A DNA stretch of 12,482 nt, from the NCBI GenBank assembly GCA_002482725.1, contig DLGO01000019.1:1-12482 (forward strand), given 5' to 3'. The stretch comes from Bacteroidetes bacterium UBA7692. Its GTDB lineage: Bacteria > Bacteroidota > Bacteroidia > Chitinophagales > LD1. Position 1 is the first letter of the stretch. Every line of letters starts with the position of its first letter. A program made the translations under genes and the position numbers. This document shows, piece by piece, positions 6,617 through 12,482 of this stretch. Below the pieces are notes generated by a model. That model was not told the DNA's origin. It saw only the letters and a list, made by a program, of their open reading frames with translations, and ran no database searches.

Positions 6617-7840
6617 TTATGGTTGAAGAATCAGTTTGCGTGTATATGTTTTTCCGTTGGTGTGTACATGTGCAAAGTAGATGCCTGCAGGTTTTCCGCT
6701 CAGGTCTATATTGGTTTTAAAGTTGTACTGCGCACTGCCTTCAGATACCACGGCACCGCTTACGTCGGTCACCGTATAGGTTGCCATATCCTTGCTGTTG
6801 TTTTCAAACCATAGTGTAAATACTGCCTTTGAAGGATTCGGGAACAATTTCATGTTTACTCCTTCTTCTGCCTCTTTTACTCCTGTGGTAAACGTTTTCA
6901 ACCACGATTTGCCATCCAGGTCCCACGCAGTTTGTTTCTCAGGGTTTATACCCGAGTCGTATATCAGGTGGTGCAGTGCTGTTACTGCTATGTCTGCTTG
7001 CACAGGCGATAGCTTCAGCAGGTTGGTATCAACACCACCGGCCATTCTGTAGCTGCCGGGGTCTGGTGCCGATATCTGTTTGTGTTCTACTTCTTTACCG
7101 CTGGCTATCCACCAGATATGGCGCTCTTCATTGCTGTTGCCGCCGTGGCCGGTGCCTATGCCGCCGTGGTCGGTTATTATCAGTATCAGCCAGTTTTCGT
7201 TAGCGTAGTTAGGGCGCTGTTTTACAGCGTTCACTACTTTACCTACCTGTATGTCCACGTTTTCTATTGCGCTTATATAGGCAGTGTTATTCGGGTTAAA
7301 TCCTGTGGCATGGCCGGTCAGGTCTATCTGGTCAAAATATACAAATGCGCAATCCAGGTCTGCAGAGTCGCGCAGTATAGGTGCTGCTACAGATGCGGTG
7401 AAAGCACCATCTCCGTCTTTGCCTGTTTTTATCTTTTTGTCCCATCCATCATTGTACACGTTGTCGCTCATGTTTGGCCACTCTGTTATTTGTATGGCTT
7501 TCAGGTTTGGCTTTATCTCTTTAGCGTGTGTTACAAAGTACGGGTAGTCATTATATTTACTGCCTGTGTACGAGTTGCCTGTTACACCATGTTTTGGCTC
7601 CCACACTCCGCACATGATGGTGCTCCACGATGGTCCCGAAACAGTAATGCCCAGGTGCCATGCATCCCAGGTAAAAAGGCCGCCTGCTATCAGCGAGTCC
7701 ATGTGGGGGGTGTTGGCCTGCTGAAAGGCATCGCTGCGCAATCCGTCCAACCCTATTATCAATACTTTGCGCTCCTGCGATGCGCTTACTGCCAGTGACA
7801 GGGCTACCAGTGCCGCCAATAGTGTAAATCTTGTTTTCAT
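6617..7840 (-). CDS. Secreted NPP/alkaline-phosphatase-superfamily phosphodiesterase with T9SS tail
   Basis: Metal-dependent phosphoester hydrolase of the nucleotide pyrophosphatase/phosphodiesterase group. Signal peptide about 1-20 (AVSAS). The catalytic domain (about 23-300) shows the two-zinc residues in order: Asp32 in GLDGLRSD; the nucleophile region TVSGPSWSTIMCG with Ser68 (or Thr66) where NPP enzymes have Thr; EPKHGVTGN (81-89); Asp173 and His177 in DQIDLTGH; and Asp224-His225 in ITDHGG, with His232 a candidate last ligand. Residues 328-407 are a T9SS type A sorting domain (FPNP at 333-336, TDVSGAVV, KPAGIYFAHV, RKLILQP), so the enzyme acts outside the cell. It lies between the TonB receptor (47 bases) and the PCMD-like protein (12 bases). 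Substrate unknown: nucleotide, sugar phosphate, phospholipid head group or sulfate/phosphonate ester are all possible in this superfamily. A serine nucleophile would favour phosphomonoesterase-like chemistry. Confidence 0.9.
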   Translation of the reverse strand: MKTRFTLLAALVALSLAVSASQERKVLIIGLDGLRSDAFQQANTPHMDSLIAGGLFTWDAWHLGITVSGPSWSTIMCGVWEPKHGVTGNSYTGSKYNDYPYFVTHAKEIKPNLKAIQITEWPNMSDNVYNDGWDKKIKTGKDGDGAFTASVAAPILRDSADLDCAFVYFDQIDLTGHATGFNPNNTAYISAIENVDIQVGKVVNAVKQRPNYANENWLILIITDHGGIGTGHGGNSNEERHIWWIASGKEVEHKQISAPDPGSYRMAGGVDTNLLKLSPVQADIAVTALHHLIYDSGINPEKQTAWDLDGKSWLKTFTTGVKEAEEGVNMKLFPNPSKAVFTLWFENNSKDMATYTVTDVSGAVVSEGSAQYNFKTNIDLSGKPAGIYFAHVHTNGKTYTRKLILQP

Positions 7841-7887
7841 GTATTTGTGTTTAATCTGTTACAAATCCTTGTTGGCTTTCGCCTTGT

Positions 7888-10875
7888 CTATAAATCGTAC
7901 TTAAATCCTATCTGTGCTTTTTGCCTGTAATACTCTGTGCGCAATGGCCTGCTCTTTTCTCCCCTGTATGTCAGGTCCGGGTAGTCCAGCAGGTTCGATA
8001 GCTCCAGGTACACCGAAAAGTGCTTCTTGAATTCATATCCTATCTGCGCATCCAATGAATAGTTTTGTCCCTTGAATACATCAAAGTCTGTTCCCTGATG
8101 GTACAGGCCAAAGGTGCCATCGTTGCGCAAGCCTGCTGCCAGGTTCAGCTCTTTCAGGTAGGCACCGTTGTAGTTCAGGGCTATGCGTGCATTCACGCCA
8201 TACTTTTCATAAAACAGGGCTACATTGTATAGTAGCGGAGTCTGCTCTGTCATAGCCTGCGATTTGTTCCTGCCCGGCACGCTCATCTGGCTCAGGCTAT
8301 AGGTAATATTTGCGCTCACGCCAAAGCCGCTAAGCCACTTAGGCAAAAAATCAAACTTCCGTGTTATCATGGCCTCTATACCGCCTACGTGCGACAGTTT
8401 AGCATTGTCGTAGCGTTTGTATATAATGTTGGTAGCGGCATCGCGCTCGTTGGTAGATGTGGCAAATATGTGGTTCGTCACATACTTATAATACCCACCT
8501 ATAGAAAACATGCCCTTATTGTCCCAATAGTATTCGTACACTACATCAAAGTTCAGCGAGTACGAAGGTTTCAGGTTAGGGTTGCCAAAGGTAAAGTCCA
8601 GCTCTGTGTACCTTATGATAGGTGCGCCTGGCTTGGTTTCTTCAAAGTTCGGCCTGTGGAAGGTACGGCTCACCGCACCCCTTAGGTTCATTTTATCATT
8701 GATGGCGTAGGTAACATTCAGCGAGGGTAATATGGCCAGGTAGTTGCGTCTGGTATAGCGCTTATCCGCATGGCTAAAGAATACAGTAGAGCTTTGCCCG
8801 TTGCGCACCACATCTGTGCTGGCCAGGTCACCGCGGCTGGTATCGCTTGTTTCATCCAGCATGGTATGCTCCAGTCGCACTCCACCTACCAGTGTTACCT
8901 TGCCTAGCTTTACTTCTGCCATGGCGTAGCCCGCTATCTGGTATTCTGTATAGTTATAGGTAGTGCCTTGCCACAGGTAGTATTCAGGGTTTGTAGTATC
9001 CATGGGTACTTCGTATAGCGAGTCTCCCATATTGCCTATAAAGTTGTTCAGCTGATTGCGCGTAAAGAATGGATAAAACTTGCCTGCATAAGGGCTGCCC
9101 AGCTCTTTCAAAAATCCTCCCCGCTCGTTCAGTGGTGCCGTTTCAAAATCATCCAGCGAGCGCGGGGTAGAGGGGAACCCATTTCCTTTCTTCGCAAACC
9201 ATTCGTACTTGCCTATTTTGCGCTCACCTTCCTTCCAGCGGAATTTGCTGCCTAGTTTCAGTTTTACATTATTGCGTATATCGTATGTCGCATCTACTTG
9301 TGCTACCACAGGGTCGCTTTCACGCGTCTGGTTTATCTCGGTATAGGCGTACGAAAAAAACATATCCTTCGCCAGTATTGGCAGTGTATCCAGCACCAAT
9401 GGGTTATTCGGATTGTATTGGGTTATATATGGCTTAGGTTGTATGTTGGTGTATTTATCTCCATTGCCGTATGGGTCGTCATTGCCTATCAGCTTTGTGA
9501 TGATTCCTCCCGGGCTGTCTATGCTCAGCGCATTGCCAAAAAAGTCCGTATACGCCACATCCTTAAACTCCAGCAGGGGGCTTTCAAACTCTACTGCCAG
9601 GTAGCCATTGCGCGGGTCTTTGTTTTTGTATGGCACATTGCCATACTTAAAGCTGTTGTAGAATGTTGCCAGCTTGGCCTCTATCTTAAACCTTGGCGAT
9701 ACTTTAAACTCACCCACCAGCTCCCCGCCAAATAGTTGCCTTTGCAGCTTGCCGTGTATGTTTTGCAGGCGTATCCTGCCACCCGATCCATCGGTATAGT
9801 TATAGCTGGTCAGGCGCTGCCATTTGTCGTCCAGCATGGTGCCATACAGGAACCTGCCTGTAAGCTTTATGCCATCCTTGGGCTTGTATTCCAGTGCTGC
9901 GTTCGCGCCTATGGTATTGCGCATACCGTCATAGTCTTTCAGTTGCAGCCTGTTGATGCCCTGGTTGGTCTGGTAACCATATATCAGCTTGTACACATGC
10001 GCGGCATAGTACCTGCCATAGTACGATCCATTTACCACAAACCCGAATTTTCCATTCTTGCTGCGGTCTCCGTACAATAGGTTTGCTGTCATTATCGGTT
10101 TTTGCGCCAGCGAGTTGTAGCCACCGCTTGCGCTTATGCTGAATGTCCTTTTGTCTGGGGCGCCTTTCAGCAAAAAGTTGATGGCGCCACCAATGTTGTC
10201 TGCCTCTATATCCGGTGTTACTGTCCTGGTTACCACTACAAAATCTATCAGCTCGCTCGGTAGCACTTCAAACTCGAAGCTGCGCGATGTGTTGTCTTCA
10301 TCAGCTACTGGCATCCTGTGACCGTTTATCAGCGTGGCTGTCCAGTCTATCGGAGTTCCTCTCAGCGATATAAAGCTGCCCTCGCCCTTGTTATTTTGTA
10401 CTGCAGCACCTGCTACACGCTTCAGGGTTTCGGCAGCGTTTTTGTCCGGCAGTTTCTTAATGCTTTCCGAGGCTATCACAGTCACTATCTGCTGCGATGT
10501 CTTGGTCATATTAATAGCCTTGTTCTCGCTGCCGCGCTTGAATGTAGATTTTACCTCTACCTCATTTAGGTTGCGCGCGCTTTCTTTCATTTCCAGTTCG
10601 CCTAGGTTCAGGTTCTGCGTCGCTGTTATCTCTATTTCCTTTACCAGTGTTTCAAATCCCAGGTAGGTGATGATAAGCTTTTGCTTACCTGCCGGTATGT
10701 TAAGCAATATAAAGCTGCCATCCGTTTCTGAGGCCACACCTATGTTGGTGTTTTCTATTTTTACTATAGCGCCTGGCAGCGCTTCGTTGCTGCCTTTTAG
10801 TACTCCCTTTACAGAGTTTTGTGCCAATAAATTACAGCTAACGATAGCAAGAAAGGCGAGTAGAAGTGTTTTCAT
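7888..10875 (-). CDS. TonB-dependent outer-membrane receptor
   Basis: Energised outer-membrane importer of 995 residues. Order: signal peptide 1-19 (MKTLLLAFLAIVSCNLLAQ); carboxypeptidase-regulatory-like beta sandwich about 22-105 (VKGVLKGSNEALPGA, GFETLVKEIEI), common in Bacteroidota receptors; plug about 115-235 with LPDKNAAETLKRVAGAAVQ, SLRGTPIDWTATLINGHRMP, EFEVLPSELIDFVVVTRT and IEADNIGGAINF; then a 22-strand-type barrel ending QIGFKYDL. The plug wording resembles the TIGR01782-type receptors of proteobacteria more than SusC, and no susD lies beside it. Start: a TTG four codons further out (10887) is open, but it falls inside the TAGTTTTG promoter element, so the ATG at 10875 is chosen. 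First gene of a three-gene operon with a secreted phosphodiesterase and a PCMD-like protein, ending at the terminator near 5287. The imported compound is unknown. Confidence 0.93.
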   Translation of the reverse strand: MKTLLLAFLAIVSCNLLAQNSVKGVLKGSNEALPGAIVKIENTNIGVASETDGSFILLNIPAGKQKLIITYLGFETLVKEIEITATQNLNLGELEMKESARNLNEVEVKSTFKRGSENKAINMTKTSQQIVTVIASESIKKLPDKNAAETLKRVAGAAVQNNKGEGSFISLRGTPIDWTATLINGHRMPVADEDNTSRSFEFEVLPSELIDFVVVTRTVTPDIEADNIGGAINFLLKGAPDKRTFSISASGGYNSLAQKPIMTANLLYGDRSKNGKFGFVVNGSYYGRYYAAHVYKLIYGYQTNQGINRLQLKDYDGMRNTIGANAALEYKPKDGIKLTGRFLYGTMLDDKWQRLTSYNYTDGSGGRIRLQNIHGKLQRQLFGGELVGEFKVSPRFKIEAKLATFYNSFKYGNVPYKNKDPRNGYLAVEFESPLLEFKDVAYTDFFGNALSIDSPGGIITKLIGNDDPYGNGDKYTNIQPKPYITQYNPNNPLVLDTLPILAKDMFFSYAYTEINQTRESDPVVAQVDATYDIRNNVKLKLGSKFRWKEGERKIGKYEWFAKKGNGFPSTPRSLDDFETAPLNERGGFLKELGSPYAGKFYPFFTRNQLNNFIGNMGDSLYEVPMDTTNPEYYLWQGTTYNYTEYQIAGYAMAEVKLGKVTLVGGVRLEHTMLDETSDTSRGDLASTDVVRNGQSSTVFFSHADKRYTRRNYLAILPSLNVTYAINDKMNLRGAVSRTFHRPNFEETKPGAPIIRYTELDFTFGNPNLKPSYSLNFDVVYEYYWDNKGMFSIGGYYKYVTNHIFATSTNERDAATNIIYKRYDNAKLSHVGGIEAMITRKFDFLPKWLSGFGVSANITYSLSQMSVPGRNKSQAMTEQTPLLYNVALFYEKYGVNARIALNYNGAYLKELNLAAGLRNDGTFGLYHQGTDFDVFKGQNYSLDAQIGYEFKKHFSVYLELSNLLDYPDLTYRGEKSRPLRTEYYRQKAQIGFKYDL

Positions 10876-10884
10876 AAACCGCCG

Positions 10885-10913
10885 CAAAACTACCGCGCCG
10901 TTTTTCCTTCAAT
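10885..10913 (-). promoter_or_regulatory. Probable promoter of the TonB receptor operon
   Basis: On the minus strand TAGTTTTG (10885-10892) matches TAnnTTTG; an ATTG (10910-10913) lies 17 bases upstream, two bases closer than usual. Transcription would begin around 10880, leaving a leader of only about five bases before the ATG at 10875. The -7 match is exact; the spacing is off. Confidence 0.4.
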
Positions 10914-11011
10914 ACTTCCGAAGGGTTATGTTTGTGTGAAATATTTGCTACGTCAATATGCTCAAATCATTTCCTTGTTAGTGTTTGCTTAACGGATTGT
11001 TAACACCGCTT

Positions 11012-11578
11012 TTATATTACTGATTTCACCACCTTTTCTATCTCCTTTTCGCGCTGTGCATCAGTCAGGTATCTTACCCTGCCTATACGGGTTGTCTTCA
11101 CGGGCGATACCCCGCAAAATTTCAGCACGGCCTGCTTTACCATATTTATATCACTGTTTCGGTACTGCCACCACAGGTACCAGGCCGGTGAGTCGCAGGT
11201 GCTTATTATCTCGGCCTCCCTGCCTTTCAGTAGTTTATCCCATAGCGGGTCTTTGGCATGGTAGCGGAAGGCAAAGCCTTTCCATAGTACCCTGTCAAAT
11301 TAGCCTTTTAGTATAGCAGGTACAGAACCCCACCATACGGGATATATGATTACCCATTTTTCGCACCATAGTATATTTTCCTGCGCCTGCTTCAGTTCTG
11401 GTTCCAACTCTTGTTGCTGCTTGTATCCTTTCCATAGCACAGGGTCAAAGCACATATCGCCTATGCGCTGTAGCCTTACTTCATGCCCCTTTTGTTTTGC
11501 CGCATGGCTATAGGCATTCGCTATGCGCGCATTAAAGCTGTCGTTGTCCGGGTGGCCCAGTAGGATGTAAATTTTCAT
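11012..11578 (-). pseudogene. NAD(P)H:quinone-oxidoreductase-like flavoprotein gene with an internal stop
   Basis: The intact reading would be an about 188-residue flavodoxin-like NAD(P)H oxidoreductase (MdaB/KefF/NQO group), a cytoplasmic FMN or FAD enzyme that reduces quinones by two electrons. The first 92 codons give the family N-terminus, MKIYILLGHPDNDSFNARIA, then WCEKWVIIYPVWWGSVPAILKG. A TAA at 11300-11302 interrupts exactly at the KG-x-FDRVL motif. The same frame continues without any shift through FDRVLWKGFAF, a segment ending DSPAWYLWWQYR, KFCGVSP and RYLTDAQREKEIEKV to a natural TAA at 11012-11014. The downstream half keeps all family motifs, so the change is recent, a sequencing error, or a suppressed stop. 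The residue replaced could be Tyr, Leu or Gln by a single base change; tryptophan would need two. The only intact part is 11300-11578. Confidence 0.85.
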
Positions 11579-11716
11579 GTGCAGTATTCGTTGTTTTCGC
11601 CTTAGCCAAAGTACGGCTATATCATCGTCTGTGTGCTGATTTTAATCATAAACGCATTTGTCATTAATCATCATAGGCTGCTATGTGTCACATTAGCTTG
11701 CACTGCTATCAGCGTT

Positions 11717-11765
11717 GTTGGTTTTCGGCATTCCCCGTTATGGGATAAAATCAGCGAAAACCAAC
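11717..11765. repeat. Long hairpin in intergenic region
   Basis: Eleven-base perfect inverted arms GTTGGTTTTCG (11717-11727) and CGAAAACCAAC (11755-11765) enclose 27 bases that contain an inner stem TCCC (11732-11735) with GGGA (11742-11745). No T run follows on either strand, so it is not an obvious terminator. Confidence 0.65.
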
Positions 11766-11837
11766 TCCGCATACTGGCATGTTTCTTTATTTTTCGCTGT
11801 TGGGGATGTTCCGCATGACAATCCGAACCCAGACCCC

Positions 11838-11899
11838 GGGGTTCTCTGAACCCCAACGCACAAAGTTGCTTCTGCCGTGGTGGGTATCTCCACCCACCA
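11838..11899. repeat. Two tight GC-rich hairpins
   Basis: GGGGTTC (11838-11844) pairs with GAACCCC (11848-11854) over a three-base loop, and TGGTGGGT (11878-11885) pairs with ACCCACCA (11892-11899) over a six-base loop. TCTGCCGTGG occurs twice, at 11871-11880 and 11923-11932, on either side of the second hairpin. They could be parts of one folded RNA or of a repeat element. Confidence 0.6.
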
Positions 11900-12069
11900 G
11901 TGCCCGTATGGTGTATGCTATATCTGCCGTGGCTCAAGAGTGCTGATTAGTTAGGACATTAACCACGGATATTGGATTCCAGATTTCTGAAATAAACTAA
12001 TTGAGTGTAATTGAAATAAATTTATCTAATGTACGAATATGATATATCTTCAATTTATAAACCTTGAAA

Positions 12070-12482
12070 GTGAAAAAACACATTCTCATTACTCTATCAT
12101 GTGTATACTGTTTTTCTGTTTTTAGCCAATCAATTAGTTATGGTAATTTAGTTGTGGTGCGCGTTGGTAATGGTATTGACTCCCTAACAGAATCCACAGC
12201 TCCTGTTTTTCTTGAATTGCGCTCTTTAACATCAGGTGCGCTGAACCAAACCATCTCTATGCCTACGGTTTCATCGGGTAGGAATAGAGCATTTACATTG
12301 TCCGGAAACTCAACAACAGAAGGCCTTATAAGTTATTCGGCTGATGGTAAGTTAGTAACTCTTGCCGGATATGATGCACCTCCGGGTATGGATACTTTTA
12401 ATGGAATAGTTGGTGTGGACAGGGTTTTGGCAAAGGTGGATGCGTCCGGAGTTATAAGTACCTCAACAGTATTAACGGCGGG
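12070..12482 (+). CDS. N-terminal part of an exported, repeat-type beta-rich protein (runs off the window)
   Basis: The frame is open for 137 codons to the window edge. A GTG at 12070 gives (M)KKHILITLSCVYCFSVFSQ, a Sec signal peptide ending before SISYGNLVV; a TTG at 12064 is an alternative two codons out, and an in-frame TAA at 12058 limits the start. The mature sequence GNLVVVRVGNGIDSL, APVFLELRS, QTISMPT, RNRAFTLSGNSTTEGLISYS, GKLVTLAGYDAPPG and VLAKVDASGVISTSTVL matches from memory a secreted family with the pattern 'GNLVVYRVGDG...TSEG.L..S.DG..L.LAGYD', usually long, beta-propeller-like and often with a C-terminal sorting domain in Bacteroidota. A T9SS tail would be expected downstream but cannot be seen. 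Function is unknown. Confidence 0.8.
   Translation, partial: MKKHILITLSCVYCFSVFSQSISYGNLVVVRVGNGIDSLTESTAPVFLELRSLTSGALNQTISMPTVSSGRNRAFTLSGNSTTEGLISYSADGKLVTLAGYDAPPGMDTFNGIVGVDRVLAKVDASGVISTSTVLTA

Larger units (their letters stand above)
11579..12069. other. Non-coding interval with a structured, GC-richer core
   Basis: No convincing gene lies in these 491 bases. The open frame at 11671-11937 (minus) gives a low-complexity, basic product of no recognised type and is probably chance. The middle, about 11700-11940, is visibly richer in G and C than its flanks and rich in hairpins, which are listed separately. 11950-12069 is AT-rich leader of the next gene; no consensus TAnnTTTG is seen there. 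Confidence 0.55.

Noticed and set aside
7082..7798. 238-codon open frame on the plus strand
   Set aside because: It lies wholly opposite the phosphodiesterase gene, which has clear catalytic motifs; the cysteine- and tyrosine-rich product is a typical antisense shadow.
10876..10887. TTG start four codons upstream for the TonB receptor
   Set aside because: It overlaps the TAGTTTTG promoter element and puts charged residues ahead of a normal signal peptide; the ATG at 10875 fits better.
10981..11008. Inverted TTAAC/GTTAA as terminator of the flavoprotein gene
   Set aside because: The stem is only five base pairs and no T run follows on the minus strand.
11671..11937. 88-codon open frame on the minus strand inside the structured intergenic block
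   Set aside because: The product is basic and low in hydrophobic structure, with no recognised motif or plausible start signal, and its codons are shaped by the hairpin sequences. Copies of the block elsewhere could carry the same frame by chance.

Overview
The window comes from a member of the phylum Bacteroidota. Two encoded proteins end in type IX secretion (Por) C-terminal sorting domains. There are two near-perfect Bacteroidota promoters (TTTG, an 18-19 base spacer, TAnnTTTG), one in front of each tRNA gene, and Shine-Dalgarno sequences are generally lacking. Gene content (PurS, a BrxA/BrxB bacilliredoxin, a TonB receptor without a SusD partner) would fit a Chitinophagales/Sphingobacteriales-type organism, but placement below phylum is a guess.

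Layout. (1) 1-29 is the 5' end of a tRNA-Leu on the minus strand, with its promoter at 40-70. (2) 167-1128 holds pssA (phosphatidylserine synthase) and purS on the plus strand, overlapping by four bases. (3) 1161-2646 holds two tandem paralogous genes for exported proteins of unknown function on the minus strand. (4) 2727-4754, minus strand, is a redox/iron-sulfur neighbourhood: a DUF59/SufT-like Fe-S assembly factor with a promoter placing its start almost at the start codon, a BrxA/BrxB bacilliredoxin, and a PaaE-like ferredoxin reductase; a long palindrome separates the last two. (5) 4796-4958 is tRNA-Arg(ACG) with a clear promoter and intrinsic terminator, divergent from region 4. (6) 4959-5286 is an AT-rich stretch without a gene. 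(7) 5287-10892, minus strand, is a three-gene operon: a TonB-dependent receptor, a secreted NPP/alkaline-phosphatase-superfamily phosphodiesterase, and a PCMD-like/Ig-like cell-surface protein, ending in a strong terminator. (8) 11012-11578 is an NAD(P)H:quinone-oxidoreductase-type flavoprotein gene broken by one in-frame TAA. (9) 11579-12069 is non-coding, with a hairpin-rich, GC-richer block. (10) From 12070 to the window edge is the N-terminal part of an exported protein.

How the genes work together. The receptor operon looks like a surface nutrient-acquisition unit: the two T9SS-tailed proteins would bind or dephosphorylate a substrate outside the cell, and the receptor would import the product. 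The substrate is unknown; a phosphate ester or phosphorylated glycan is a reasonable inference. No defence system, CRISPR array, integrase or transposase gene was seen. The most unusual material is the receptor/phosphodiesterase/PCMD unit, the structured block near 11633-11948, and the single-stop flavoprotein pseudogene.
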